A DNA stretch of 33,460 bases, from positions 1-33,460 of the forward strand of contig DXFY01000031.1 of assembly GCA_019114205.1 (NCBI GenBank). The letters are read 5' to 3'. Made by a program: the position numbers and the translations under genes. Origin of the DNA: Candidatus Tidjanibacter gallistercoris. Lineage in GTDB: Bacteria; Bacteroidota; Bacteroidia; Bacteroidales; Rikenellaceae. The notes below the pieces were generated by a model, which was not told the DNA's origin, did no database searches, and saw only the letters and a list, made by a program, of their open reading frames with translations. The first letter of the stretch is position 1. Every line of letters starts with the position of its first letter. Shown one piece after another: positions 8,113 to 16,337 of the stretch.

Positions 8113-8838
8113 ATGAAAACGAACACGGCCATCATCATTTGTGCGGCAGCGGTCGCATGCGCCCTGATACTCGGCGGCGCCTACAAGTATAAATACCGGG
8201 AACAGCACACCATCGTGGTGACGGGGCTCGGCGAAGAGGAATTCGTTTCCGACCTCATCGTATGGCGCGGATGGCTCGTCGTAGACAACCCGTCGGTGAC
8301 CGAAGGTTATGCACAGCTTGAAGCAAACAAACGCAAAGTGCAGGATTTCATTACACAGAAAGGAATCCGAACGGAAGACATCGTTTTCATGTTCGTGGAC
8401 TCCTACAAGAATACGGAACCTATTTACCAGAACGGCGACTACGTGGGGCAGCGCTTTACGGGCTATACCCTGCGCCAGCAGTTCACCGTGGAAAGTATCG
8501 ACGTGGAAGCCGTGGAAGCCATATCCCGTGAAATATCGGTACTGCTGGCCCAGGGGGTACAGCTCGAATCCTCCCAGCCCGACTATTATTACAGCAAGCT
8601 CGACGACCTCAAACTGGAGCTGATTGAGCAATCGACCGCCGATGCGAAGGCCCGTGCGGAAAAAATCGCGGCACAGGCGGGTGCGAAGCTGAAGAAACTG
8701 AAGAGTGCACGCATGGGCGTCTTCCAGATTACGGGCGCCAATACGAACGAAGAATTTTCCGCGGGAGGCAATTTCAACACTTCCAGCAAGAACAAGAAGG
8801 CACGCATCACCATGCGCCTCGAATACAACATCCGATAA
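8113..8838 (+). CDS. SIMPL (DUF541) domain periplasmic protein
   Basis: A membrane-anchored or secreted protein of about 241 residues with one SIMPL/DUF541 domain. This family forms oligomeric periplasmic or outer-membrane-associated assemblies in some bacteria; the role here is unknown. The N-terminus MKTNTAIIICAAAVACALILGG is an uncleaved signal anchor or a signal peptide without a clear cleavage site. The domain follows, with HTIVVTGLGEEEF, a helix ending TQKGIRTEDI, and a helical DAKARAEKIAAQAGAKLKKL before the C-terminal ARITMRLEYNIR. An alternative ATG at 8086 would add nine residues and has an AGGA sequence seven bases upstream, so the start is uncertain. A weak -7 candidate, TACAGTTG, lies at 8041-8048. 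Confidence 0.82.
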   Translation: MKTNTAIIICAAAVACALILGGAYKYKYREQHTIVVTGLGEEEFVSDLIVWRGWLVVDNPSVTEGYAQLEANKRKVQDFITQKGIRTEDIVFMFVDSYKNTEPIYQNGDYVGQRFTGYTLRQQFTVESIDVEAVEAISREISVLLAQGVQLESSQPDYYYSKLDDLKLELIEQSTADAKARAEKIAAQAGAKLKKLKSARMGVFQITGANTNEEFSAGGNFNTSSKNKKARITMRLEYNIR

Positions 8839-8910
8839 CCCAGAATGCCGCAGGAGAGCAATGAAGCACATCCCGCACTGCGGCGAACGATAACACAACA
8901 GACGACAGCT

Positions 8911-10449
8911 ATGACCAACAGACGGGTAAGAGTACGTTTCGCACCGAGTCCAACCGGCCCTTTGCACATGGGCGGTGTCAGGACGGCGCTTTATAATTAT
9001 CTTTTCGCCCGGCGTGCCGGCGGCGACTTCATCATCCGAATCGAGGATACGGATTCGCACCGCTATGTGCCGGGAGCGGAGGAATATATCTTCGAGGCGC
9101 TGCAATGGTGCGGCATCCGGGCCGACGAAGGCATACGCGAAGGCGGCCCGCACGGACCGTACCGCCAGAGCGAGCGCCGCGAAATCTACCTGCAATACGC
9201 CCTGCAGCTCGTCGAATCGGGCGACGCCTACTATGCGTTCGATACGCCCGAAGCACTGGAACGGATGCGGACGGAAGCCGAAGCCGGGGGCGAAGCGTTC
9301 GCATATAATTATAAGGTAAGGGAACGGCTGGACACCTCCCTCGCCCTGCCTGCCGGGGAAGTACGGGCACGAATCGAGCGGGGCGACCAATGGGTGATAC
9401 GGTTCCGGATGCCGGAAAACGAACAGGTGCGCATGCACGACCTCATTCGCGGCGACGTGACGGTAAACACGTCCACGCTGGATGACAAGGTACTCTACAA
9501 GTCGGCCGACCGCCTGCCCACGTACCACCTGGCCAACATCGTGGACGACCATTTGATGGAGATATCCCATGTGATACGCGGCGAGGAGTGGCTGCCGTCG
9601 CTGCCGCTCCACTACCTGCTCTACCGGGCTTTCGGATGGTCGGATACGCAGCCCGAATTCGCACACCTGCCGCTGCTGCTCAAACCCACGGGACAGGGAA
9701 AGCTGAGCAAGAGGGACGGAGACAAGATGGGCTTCCCCGTCTTTCCGCTGGAGTGGAAATCGCCGGCGGGCGAATGCTCGCGTGGCTACCGCGAAGACGG
9801 CTACTTCCCCGAAGCGTTCGTCAATATGCTCGCCCTGCTGGGCTGGAATCCCGGCACGGAACAGGAAATCTTCTCGATGGACGAATTGATAAACCAATTC
9901 TCATTGGAGCGGGTGAGCAAGGCCGGCGCGCGTTTCAATCCCGACAAGGCCCGCTGGTTCAACGCCCAGTACATGCACGTACGCGACGATAACGAGCTCG
10001 CCGAAGCATACCTGCCGCTGCTGCGCGAACACGGCGTGGAAATCCCCTTCGAACAGGCGGCCCGTATCGCAGGCTACATCAAGGGACGGGCTACCTTCGT
10101 GAGCGACTTTTGGGAACTCTCTTACTTCTTGTTCCGGGCGCCCGTCTCGTTCGATGTCAAAACGGCTGCGAAATACTGGAAGGGCGAGAATCCGGAATCC
10201 GTCGCCGGACTGCGCGAGGTGCTGGCCGGCATCGACGACTTTACGAACCGGAACATGGAAACCGTCTGTCATGCCTGGATTGAGGAGCACGGCTACAAGA
10301 TGGGGCAAATCATGAATGCCTTCCGCCTGGCCATCGTGGGAGAAAGCAAAGGCTTTTCGATGTACGAGATGTGCGAAGTCCTCGGCAAGGAGGAAACCCT
10401 CCGCCGGCTCGACTATGCCCTGGCCCACATTCCGCGCGCGGACGCATAA
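8911..10449 (+). CDS. gltX: Glutamate--tRNA ligase
   Basis: GltX charges tRNA-Glu with glutamate using ATP. The 512-residue product is full length. The class I HIGH motif appears as PLHMGG near residues 19-24 within [19 protein letters not shown], and the KMSKS loop appears as GKLSKRDG. The catalytic core also shows [10 protein letters not shown] segment after the KMSKS loop, [14 protein letters not shown] followed by [14 protein letters not shown], is the insert I associate with Bacteroidetes GltX enzymes. The frame opens at 8845, but [14 protein letters not shown] at 8911 is the proper start. It follows the SIMPL gene by 72 bases. Confidence 0.97.
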   Translation: MTNRRVRVRFAPSPTGPLHMGGVRTALYNYLFARRAGGDFIIRIEDTDSHRYVPGAEEYIFEALQWCGIRADEGIREGGPHGPYRQSERREIYLQYALQLVESGDAYYAFDTPEALERMRTEAEAGGEAFAYNYKVRERLDTSLALPAGEVRARIERGDQWVIRFRMPENEQVRMHDLIRGDVTVNTSTLDDKVLYKSADRLPTYHLANIVDDHLMEISHVIRGEEWLPSLPLHYLLYRAFGWSDTQPEFAHLPLLLKPTGQGKLSKRDGDKMGFPVFPLEWKSPAGECSRGYREDGYFPEAFVNMLALLGWNPGTEQEIFSMDELINQFSLERVSKAGARFNPDKARWFNAQYMHVRDDNELAEAYLPLLREHGVEIPFEQAARIAGYIKGRATFVSDFWELSYFLFRAPVSFDVKTAAKYWKGENPESVAGLREVLAGIDDFTNRNMETVCHAWIEEHGYKMGQIMNAFRLAIVGESKGFSMYEMCEVLGKEETLRRLDYALAHIPRADA

Positions 10450-10473
10450 CGACGCCCGAAGCGCACTACCATA

Positions 10474-10512
10474 CTCCTCGCCGGCCTGTTTTTCGGATGT
10501 GCCGGCGGGGAG
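10474..10512 (+). terminator. Possible terminator hairpin after gltX
   Basis: CTCCTCGCCGGC (10474-10485) pairs with GCCGGCGGGGAG (10501-10512) with one G-T wobble, around a 15-base loop. The stem is strong, but the following sequence is GTGTCGTTTC rather than a clean T-run, so intrinsic termination is uncertain. Confidence 0.4.
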
Positions 10513-10717
10513 GTGTCGTTTCATGTCTTCGCGCCGACGGAGGGGCGGAAAACGACACGGCCTGCCCTGTCGTACTGCGCTCCCCCATTGTCGGTAAACG
10601 CAAAGCCGCAATGCCTCTCGCAGCCGCGTCGAAAGCTCTCGAAAAACGCCCCGAAGGGGGCCGGAGCTCCGTCTGCCGTGTATTTGCAAATAGTTCCCAA
10701 AAAAACATGCCTACCTA

Positions 10718-10748
10718 TTTTTAGTTACGAAATAAGTACGTATTTTTG
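10718..10748 (+). promoter_or_regulatory. Promoter with overlapping dyad for the oxidoreductase operon
   Basis: TATTTTTG at 10741-10748 matches TAnnTTTG; TTTT at 10718-10721 lies 19 bp upstream as an imperfect -33 box. The arms TTACGAAATA and TATTTTTGTAA form an imperfect inverted repeat that includes the -7 box, a layout expected if a repressor binds there. Confidence 0.6.
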
Positions 10749-10788
10749 TAAGCAAAATAGCCCACGGCTTAACAAATCATAATCTATT

Positions 10789-11016
10789 ATGGCTAAAATC
10801 AAAGGAACTATCATTGTGGACATCGAGCGCTGCAAGGGTTGCGGCGTGTGCGTGCCTTCATGTCCGAGCAATGTGTTGGCCCTTTCGCCGCATGTGAACG
10901 GCAAAGGCTACAACTACAGCTATATGGCTAACCCTGACGACTGCATCGGTTGCGCCAGCTGCGCTATCATGTGTCCGGACAGCGTCATTACAGTGTACAG
11001 ACAAAAATTCGAGTAA
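10789..11016 (+). CDS. 2[4Fe-4S] ferredoxin-like subunit of 2-oxoacid:ferredoxin oxidoreductase
   Basis: A 75-residue iron-sulfur subunit that passes electrons between the catalytic subunits and ferredoxin. Two CxxCxxCxxxCP clusters are visible: Cys15, 18, 21 and 25, then Cys52, 55, 58 and 62. Both have the full cysteine set for [4Fe-4S] centres. The 26 residues between them include a short loop rich in Asn, Gly and Tyr. It is the first gene of a four-gene operon, and the alpha subunit begins three bases after its stop. The promoter lies about 40 bases upstream of the ATG. The order delta-alpha-beta-gamma matches the VorB-type clusters of Bacteroidales. Confidence 0.92.
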   Translation: MAKIKGTIIVDIERCKGCGVCVPSCPSNVLALSPHVNGKGYNYSYMANPDDCIGCASCAIMCPDSVITVYRQKFE

Positions 11017-11019
11017 GCG

Positions 11020-12111
11020 ATGAAGAAAGAGGTAAGATTGATGAAAGGCAACGAAGTACTCGCCGAAGCGGCGATACGTTGCGGCGCCGATGGCTATTTC
11101 GGCTATCCTATCACCCCGCAGTCGGAGGTAATGGAGACGCTCATGGAACTCAAACCATGGGAAACCACCGGAATGGTCGTTCTTCAGGCTGAAAGCGAAG
11201 TATCGGCAATTAACATGGTATACGGTGCGGCCAGCACCGGCAAGAAGGTGCTGACCTCCTCGTCCAGTCCCGGTGTCAGCCTCATGAGCGAAGGGTTCAG
11301 CTACATCGCAGGCGCCGAACTGCCCTGCGTGGTCATCAACGTTACGCGCGGCGGCCCCGGTCTGGGTACCATACAGCCCTCCCAGAGCGACTATTTCCAG
11401 GCGACCAAAGGCGGTGCGCACGGCGACTTCCATCTCATCGTACTCGCTCCGAATTCGGTACAGGAAATGCACGACTTCGTATTCGACGCATTCGACCTGG
11501 CATTCAAATACCGCAACCCCGTCATGATTCTCTCAGACGGCGTTATCGGCCAGATGATGGAAAAAGTCGTGCTGGCCGACCAGCGTCCGCGCAGAACCGA
11601 CGAGGAGCGCATCGCACAGGACGGCGACTGGGCACTGACGGGCAAAACGCCCGACAGGGAGGAACACGTCATCACCTCGCTCGAACTCGACCCGTACGCA
11701 CAGGAAAAGTTCAACGAGAAGCTCATCGCCAAATATGCGAAAATCCGTGAAAACGAAGTACGGTACGAAGAATTCATGACCGAGGATGCCGACTACGTCA
11801 TCGTGGCGTTCGGGTCCGCGGCCCGTATCTGCACCATGACCGTCGAGATGGCCCGCGAGGCAGGATACAAGGTAGGTCTTGTCCGTCCCATCACCCTCTA
11901 TCCGTTCCCGACGAAGGTGCTCCACGACCTCGCCGCAAGGGGCGTCAAAGGTTTCCTTTCGGCGGAGCTCAACCACGGCCAGATGGTAGAGGACGTACGG
12001 CTCGCAGTGAACGGTCAGGCTCCCGTAGAGCATTACGGCCGCAGCGGCGGTGCGGTGTTCTCGCCCGACCAGGTTTACGAGGCATTGTTAACGAAAATAA
12101 TAAATAAGTAA
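11020..12111 (+). CDS. vorB: 2-oxoacid:ferredoxin oxidoreductase, alpha subunit (VorB/KorA type)
   Basis: The 363-residue alpha subunit carries the pyrimidine-binding and transketolase-C-like domains of an anaerobic 2-oxoacid oxidoreductase, which converts a 2-oxoacid and CoA to acyl-CoA and CO2 while reducing ferredoxin. Visible signatures are GADGYFGYPITPQSEVMETL near the N-terminus, AESEVSAINMVYGAASTGKK, TSSSSPGVSLMSEG and NVTRGGPGLGTIQPSQSDY. The C-terminal third has the domain that ends SAELNHGQMVEDVRLAV. The length fits the family. Such subunits are named for branched-chain 2-oxoacids (VorB) or 2-oxoglutarate (KorA) in databases; sequence alone does not settle the substrate here, so the symbol is provisional. 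It sits between the ferredoxin and beta genes with 3- and 4-base gaps. Confidence 0.88.
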   Translation: MKKEVRLMKGNEVLAEAAIRCGADGYFGYPITPQSEVMETLMELKPWETTGMVVLQAESEVSAINMVYGAASTGKKVLTSSSSPGVSLMSEGFSYIAGAELPCVVINVTRGGPGLGTIQPSQSDYFQATKGGAHGDFHLIVLAPNSVQEMHDFVFDAFDLAFKYRNPVMILSDGVIGQMMEKVVLADQRPRRTDEERIAQDGDWALTGKTPDREEHVITSLELDPYAQEKFNEKLIAKYAKIRENEVRYEEFMTEDADYVIVAFGSAARICTMTVEMAREAGYKVGLVRPITLYPFPTKVLHDLAARGVKGFLSAELNHGQMVEDVRLAVNGQAPVEHYGRSGGAVFSPDQVYEALLTKIINK

Positions 12112-12115
12112 AGAT

Positions 12116-12877
12116 ATGGCTGAATTTGAAGTACAAATAAAGGAAGAGAACTTGGTATTCCGCAAATCGCCTGTTCTCACGGACAAAGTGATGCACTATT
12201 GTCCGGGGTGCAGCCACGGAACCGTCCACAACCTCGTAGCGGAAGTCATCGGGGATTTGGGCATACAGGAAAAAACCATCGGTGTATCGCCCGTAGGCTG
12301 CTCCGTATTCGCATACAATTACCTTCACATAGACTGGGCGCAGGCTGCACACGGACGTGCATGTGCCGTAGCCACCGCAATCAAGCGTACGAATCCTGAC
12401 AAGATGGTGTTCACCTATCAGGGCGACGGCGACTTGGCCGCCATCGGTACAGCGGAAACGATACATGCCTGCAACCGCGGCGAAAACATCGTCGTAATCT
12501 TCATCAACAACGCCATTTACGGTATGACCGGCGGTCAGATGGCCCCGACTACGCTTGTCGGCATGAAAACGGCTACCAGCCCCTACGGTCGCGACCCGAA
12601 GATACACGGCTTCCCCTATAAGATAGCCGACATGATAGCTCCGCTTCCCGGCGTATGCTACGTTACCCGTCAGTCGGTACACACTCCCGCCGCCGTGCGC
12701 AAAGCCAAAAAGGCCATCCGCAAGGCATTCGAAAACGCACTCGCAGGAAAAGGTCTTTCGTTCGTCGAGATGGTTTCCACCTGCAACAGCGGCTGGAAGA
12801 TGTCTCCGGTCGATGCGAACAAATGGATGGAAGAGAACCTCGTTCCGTTCTATCCGCTCGGCGACATCAAAGGTTGA
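12116..12877 (+). CDS. 2-oxoacid:ferredoxin oxidoreductase, beta subunit (TPP-binding)
   Basis: The 253-residue beta subunit binds thiamine pyrophosphate and Mg2+. The TPP motif is visible as GDGD at 103-106 through the paired Asn131-Asn132, followed by YGMTGGQ at 135-141. YCPGC at 28-32 supplies a CxxC and, with later cysteines such as Cys62, is the type of set that binds a [4Fe-4S] cluster in this family; I have not verified the complete set. It starts four bases after the alpha subunit stop and is 24 bases before the gamma subunit, so the four subunits should be made from one message and assembled in the cytoplasm. Confidence 0.92.
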   Translation: MAEFEVQIKEENLVFRKSPVLTDKVMHYCPGCSHGTVHNLVAEVIGDLGIQEKTIGVSPVGCSVFAYNYLHIDWAQAAHGRACAVATAIKRTNPDKMVFTYQGDGDLAAIGTAETIHACNRGENIVVIFINNAIYGMTGGQMAPTTLVGMKTATSPYGRDPKIHGFPYKIADMIAPLPGVCYVTRQSVHTPAAVRKAKKAIRKAFENALAGKGLSFVEMVSTCNSGWKMSPVDANKWMEENLVPFYPLGDIKG

Positions 12878-12901
12878 TTCATTCAAAATCGGAAAGAAAG
12901 T

Positions 12902-13447
12902 ATGAAAGAAGAATTGATTATAGCAGGATTCGGCGGGCAGGGAGTGCTCTCCACCGGTAAGATTCTGGCCTATTCGGGAGTGATGCAGGATTTCGAAGTG
13001 TCGTGGCTTCCCTCCTACGGTCCCGAAATGCGAGGCGGTACGGCGAACGTTACGGTTATCATCAGCGACAAGCGCATCAGTTCCCCCACCTTGCAAACAT
13101 TCGATACGGCCATTATTCTGAACCAGCAGAGTATGGACAAGTTCGAGAGCCAGGTAAAACCGGGCGGCGTACTCATCTACGATACGAACGGCATCACCCG
13201 CCACCCGCAGCGCAAGGACATCAAAATCTACACGATTGATGCTACTGAAGAAGCTGCCAAGAGGGGAAATTCGAGGATATTCAATACGCTCATTCTCGGC
13301 GGTTATCTGAAAGTACGCCCGATTGTGACGCTCGAAAACGTTTATAAGGGACTGAAGAAGTCGCTGCCGGAACGCGCTTGGAAATCGCTCCCGATGAACG
13401 AGGAAGCCATCCGTATCGGTATGGAAATCATCAAGGAAGTACAATAA
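12902..13447 (+). CDS. 2-oxoacid:ferredoxin oxidoreductase, gamma subunit
   Basis: The 181-residue gamma subunit belongs to the pyruvate/ketoisovalerate oxidoreductase catalytic domain family. The glycine-rich loop GFGGQG at 9-14 and the following LSTGKILAYSG are typical, as is SYGPEMRGGTANVTVIISD. It completes the cluster of ferredoxin, alpha, beta and gamma subunits. It ends with IIKEVQ, and an intrinsic terminator lies 34 bases downstream. Confidence 0.93.
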   Translation: MKEELIIAGFGGQGVLSTGKILAYSGVMQDFEVSWLPSYGPEMRGGTANVTVIISDKRISSPTLQTFDTAIILNQQSMDKFESQVKPGGVLIYDTNGITRHPQRKDIKIYTIDATEEAAKRGNSRIFNTLILGGYLKVRPIVTLENVYKGLKKSLPERAWKSLPMNEEAIRIGMEIIKEVQ

Positions 13448-13481
13448 CATTTTCAGGCGGTTTCGACCGACCGATAGAATC

Positions 13482-13517
13482 AAAAAGGAGGGATGGTGTT
13501 TGCCGTTCCTCTTTTTT
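13482..13517 (+). terminator. Rho-independent terminator of the oxidoreductase operon
   Basis: AAAAAGGAGG (13482-13491) pairs with CCTCTTTTTT (13508-13517), with one G-T wobble in the stem. The T-run of the right arm acts as the release tract; the A-run of the left arm means it can also terminate minus-strand transcripts arriving from 13847. Confidence 0.8.
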
Positions 13518-13847
13518 ATATCCCAGGCTGTTCCGGAACAATATGAGTGAACCCGGCAGGCTGCAAGGTTCTTTCAGGCTGTCTCTTCCATACGTTCCGA
13601 ACGCATTTTGCACCTCTGCCCGATGCCGTTCGGTCCGAGGCGAAGAATGAATGGCCGGACACCGGATTTGCCGCCTAACAGCAGGACGCGGGAAAACAGT
13701 ACGCTGCCCTGCTCCGACGACAACCGTTCCGTAACTCGATTCGCCCGGCAGACGACAGAGTTTTGCTCCGCCGGGCACCGAATGCCAACTCTATCGAAGG
13801 TATCCCCCGAACGCTTATTCTGCCTCGTCGGACAACGGAAACGCCCA
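13518..13847 (-). ncRNA. Tentative untranslated RNA transcribed from the 13854-13883 promoter
   Basis: This is inferred only from the promoter upstream, the terminator at 13482-13517 downstream, and the absence of a credible protein. Reading the minus strand, a GC-rich stem GCCCGGC with GCCGGGC encloses an inner GGAG/CTC pairing at about 13746-13786. I do not recognise it as 6S, SRP, RNase P or tmRNA. Boundaries are approximate. Confidence 0.25.
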
Positions 13848-13853
13848 GTAGTG

Positions 13854-13883
13854 CAACTATAAATTTCGTCGAAACGAAACAAA
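13854..13883 (-). promoter_or_regulatory. Minus-strand promoter with a 16-bp inverted repeat in the spacer
   Basis: On the minus strand, TTTG (plus CAAA at 13880-13883) is followed by an 18-bp spacer and TATAGTTG (plus CAACTATA at 13854-13861), one mismatch from TAnnTTTG. The spacer is almost filled by the perfect inverted repeat TTTCGT-CGAA-ACGAAA at 13864-13879, positioned as an operator would be. Transcription would start near 13847 and run left, where I find no convincing coding region. Confidence 0.55.
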
Positions 13884-14051
13884 CAGCAACAGAGCGCAGG
13901 GAATCGTCCGGTCGGCTGCCGTCCATCCGCTCGCACTCAGGGCACCCGCTGCTCCCCTCCCGCCTGTACAAAAACGGTATCGGGGCATCGGCATTCCTGC
14001 ATCGTCCGTATTCATGCTCCAGACACGTGCCTGCCCAGTCTCCATAAATAC

Positions 14052-14081
14052 GGAACGGCGACGGATAACCGTCGCCGTTCC
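14052..14081 (-). terminator. Perfect 13-bp hairpin downstream of fmt
   Basis: GGAACGGCGACGG (14052-14064) and CCGTCGCCGTTCC (14069-14081) pair perfectly around ATAA. On the minus strand the hairpin lies 28 bases past the fmt stop and is followed by GTATTTATGG. That is not a clean T-run, so it may stabilise the 3' end or terminate only partly. Confidence 0.6.
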
Positions 14082-14109
14082 ATCATTCCATGAGTCGGTG
14101 CGTCCGGTA

Positions 14110-15096
14110 CTATTCAAAACGCAGTTCGCCTTTGGGTTTCAGGCCGTTCAGGTACTCGTGCACCTCCATGCGCTGTTTACCGGCCGGCTGCACCTGTTGC
14201 GGAAGCATATACCCGTCGCGGCAGGCGACACGCAGCATTCCGCTTTCGATGCTCACGCATCCCGGAGCATCGGTCGTCCGTGCGGGAAGGAATGCAGCCG
14301 CAAGGATTTTTACGGTGCTTTCGCGAATTACCGTACCGTCCGTTACGGAACGCTCCCGAAGCATGCCCCAGGCACCGGGATACGGCGACAATCCCCGGAT
14401 ACGGTTCACAAGCGCACTGCCCGTTCCGGAAAAGTCCAGACGGCACGTATCCTTGAATATCTTGGGGGCAGGCTTCAACGCCTCCGGAGCGACTTCCTGC
14501 TGCGGATGGGGGCGGAATCCTTCCGACACGACCGCATGCACGCTCTCCACCACCAGTCCGGCTCCCGTTTCCATCAGTTTGTCATGGAGCGTCCCGGCAT
14601 TGTCCGCAGCATCGATGGTCACGCGGCGCGAAGCGATGACCGCCCCCTCGTCCATGCGCGGATTCAGCATGAAGGTGGTTACGCCGGTTTCCGTCTCCCC
14701 GTTGATAATCGCCCAGTTGATGGGGGCTGCCCCGCGGTATTGGGGCAACAGGGAAGCATGCAGGTTGAACGTACCGTATCGGGGCAGTTCAAACACCGCA
14801 CGCGGAAGCATGCGGAATGCTACGACGATGCCCAAGTCGGGGTTCAGGGCGGAAAGCTCCGCGACGAACGCTTCCGAGGAGAGCTTCTCCGGCTGCAGCA
14901 CAGGCAGGCCCGCTGCTACAGCATACCGTTTTACGGCACTTTCCTGTACCTTCAGTCCGCGGCCTGCCGGTTTGTCCGGCATGGTAACGACAGCCACGAC
15001 GCGATATCCTCCCTCCACCAGCGCCCTCAGAGGCGCCACGGCGAAATCGGGCGTCCCCATATACACGATGCGCAACGCTTTCGGTTCGACGGCCAT
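14110..15096 (-). CDS. fmt: Methionyl-tRNA formyltransferase
   Basis: Fmt formylates initiator Met-tRNA using 10-formyltetrahydrofolate. The 328-residue protein has the N-terminal Rossmann-like formyltransferase domain starting at RIVYMGTPDFAVAPL (9-23). The formyl-THF site NLHASLLPQYRGAAPINWAI (111-130) contains catalytic Asn111 and His113, and Asp149 lies in the PRMDEGAVI loop. The C-terminal OB-like domain that contacts tRNA covers roughly 210-325. The ATG at 15096 gives an eight-residue extension before the usual start. It lies eight bases after the ribBA stop and closes the 18640-14110 minus-strand gene run. Confidence 0.96.
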   Translation of the reverse strand: MAVEPKALRIVYMGTPDFAVAPLRALVEGGYRVVAVVTMPDKPAGRGLKVQESAVKRYAVAAGLPVLQPEKLSSEAFVAELSALNPDLGIVVAFRMLPRAVFELPRYGTFNLHASLLPQYRGAAPINWAIINGETETGVTTFMLNPRMDEGAVIASRRVTIDAADNAGTLHDKLMETGAGLVVESVHAVVSEGFRPHPQQEVAPEALKPAPKIFKDTCRLDFSGTGSALVNRIRGLSPYPGAWGMLRERSVTDGTVIRESTVKILAAAFLPARTTDAPGCVSIESGMLRVACRDGYMLPQQVQPAGKQRMEVHEYLNGLKPKGELRFE

Positions 15097-15104
15097 GCGA
15101 AAAC

Positions 15105-16337
15105 TCAGTGTCGTTCCTGTTTGAAAAGTCCCAGGGTATGCCCCATCCGCTCCTCCTTGGTCTTCAGGTATCTTTCATTATACCTCGTCGGCTCGGTCAC
15201 GATGGGAACGACCTCCTCGATGGAAAGCCCGTACCCTTCGAGTCCCGCCCGTTTGGTGGGGTTGTTGGTCATCAGGCGCATTTTGGTAATGCCCAGTTCG
15301 TGCAGGATGCTGGCTCCCACACCGTAATCCCGTTCGTCCACGGCGAAACCGAGCCGGAGGTTGGCTTCCGCCGTGTCGTACCCGTTTTCGTCCTGCAACT
15401 TGTACGCCCGTATCTTGTTGCAGAGCCCGATACCGCGGCCCTCCTGCATCAAATATACCACGGCACCCTTGCCCTCCTGCTCAATCATGCGTACCGCCTC
15501 TTCGAGCTGCGCTCCGCAGTCGCATCGGACCGAACCGAAAATATCGCCCGTAGCGCATGCCGAATGCACCCGCACCAGCACCGGTTCGCCCGGTTTCCAC
15601 GTTCCCTTGATGAGGGCCATATGTTCCAGACCGTTGCTTTTCTGCCTGAACGGAATGAACCGGAATTCGCCCCACTTGGTAGGCATGGCCACCTCTTCGC
15701 CCTTCTCGACGATGCTCTCGTTCTTCAGACGGTAAGCGATGATGTCCGCAATGGAAACGATTTTCAGCCCGAACCTGTCCGCTATCTCCAGCAGCTGGGG
15801 CAGACGCGCCATGGTGCCGTCCTCGTTCATGATTTCGATAAGCGCTCCGCCGGGACGCATGCCCGCCATGCGCGCCAAGTCGATAGCAGCTTCCGTATGG
15901 CCCGGACGTCTCAGTACCCCCTTGTTGCGTGCCCTCAGGGGATTGATGTGGCCCGGACGTCCGAAATCCTCCGGCTTGGCATTCGGGTCAACCAGAGCGC
16001 GGATTGTCGCCGCCCGGTCGTGTATGGAAACGCCCGTCGTGCATCCATCGTGCAGGTAATCCACCGTCACGGTGAACGGCGTTCCCAGCAGCGAGGTGTT
16101 GTTGCCCACCATCATGTCGAGGTCCAGTTCGCGGCACCTGTCCTCCGTAAGCGGGGCGCACAGCACGCCGCGACCGTTGTGCAGCATGAAATTGACGATT
16201 TCGGGCGTTATCTTTTCGGCGGCCACAATGAAGTCGCCTTCGTTCTCCCGGTCTTCGTCGTCCACTACGATAACGACTTTCCCCTGGCGGAAGTCTTCGA
16301 GAACCTCCTCTACGGTATTAAGCTTCCTTTGCTCCAT
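15105..16337 (-). CDS. ribBA: Bifunctional DHBP synthase / GTP cyclohydrolase II
   Basis: RibBA supplies both precursors of riboflavin: the N-terminal half makes 3,4-dihydroxy-2-butanone 4-phosphate from ribulose 5-phosphate, and the C-terminal half opens GTP. The DHBP synthase acidic loop [10 protein letters not shown] is at 26-35, with [16 protein letters not shown] at 96-111 and RPGHTEA at 144-150. GTP cyclohydrolase II shows its zinc cysteines Cys261, Cys272 and Cys274 (spacing 11 and 2, as in E. coli RibA) and the QEGRGIGL loop at 298-305. Both domains look catalytically complete at 410 residues. The start overlaps the end of the LptF/G gene by 20 bases, and no FMN riboswitch is present upstream. 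Confidence 0.96.
   Translation of the reverse strand: MEQRKLNTVEEVLEDFRQGKVVIVVDDEDRENEGDFIVAAEKITPEIVNFMLHNGRGVLCAPLTEDRCRELDLDMMVGNNTSLLGTPFTVTVDYLHDGCTTGVSIHDRAATIRALVDPNAKPEDFGRPGHINPLRARNKGVLRRPGHTEAAIDLARMAGMRPGGALIEIMNEDGTMARLPQLLEIADRFGLKIVSIADIIAYRLKNESIVEKGEEVAMPTKWGEFRFIPFRQKSNGLEHMALIKGTWKPGEPVLVRVHSACATGDIFGSVRCDCGAQLEEAVRMIEQEGKGAVVYLMQEGRGIGLCNKIRAYKLQDENGYDTAEANLRLGFAVDERDYGVGASILHELGITKMRLMTNNPTKRAGLEGYGLSIEEVVPIVTEPTRYNERYLKTKEERMGHTLGLFKQERH

Larger units (their letters stand above)
10450..10788. other. Gene-less stretch upstream of the oxidoreductase operon
   Basis: No credible gene is present. The left part is GC-rich and holds a 12-bp stem at 10474-10512. The right part (about 10680-10760) turns AT-rich and carries the promoter, a 12-bp palindrome TATTTGCAAATA at 10681-10692, and an imperfect dyad around the -7 box: TTACGAAATA and TATTTTTGTAA. 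Confidence 0.6.
13448..14109. other. 662-base stretch without a convincing protein gene
   Basis: This region contains the oxidoreductase terminator at 13482-13517, a minus-strand promoter with an inverted repeat at 13854-13883, and the fmt hairpin at 14052-14081. Open frames on both strands are short, rich in Arg, Ser and Pro, and lack any domain or sensible N-terminus. On the minus strand, about 330 bases between the promoter and the terminator are left unexplained. Confidence 0.65.

Noticed and set aside
8107..9897. A 596-codon minus-strand frame opposite the SIMPL and gltX genes
   Set aside because: It is the antisense of two recognisable genes and has no domain of its own.
13574..13971. 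Overlapping minus-strand frames of 98 and 120 codons downstream of or across the 13854-13883 promoter
   Set aside because: They start upstream of the predicted transcription start, are rich in Arg, Ser and Cys, and show no known motif. I do not call them genes.
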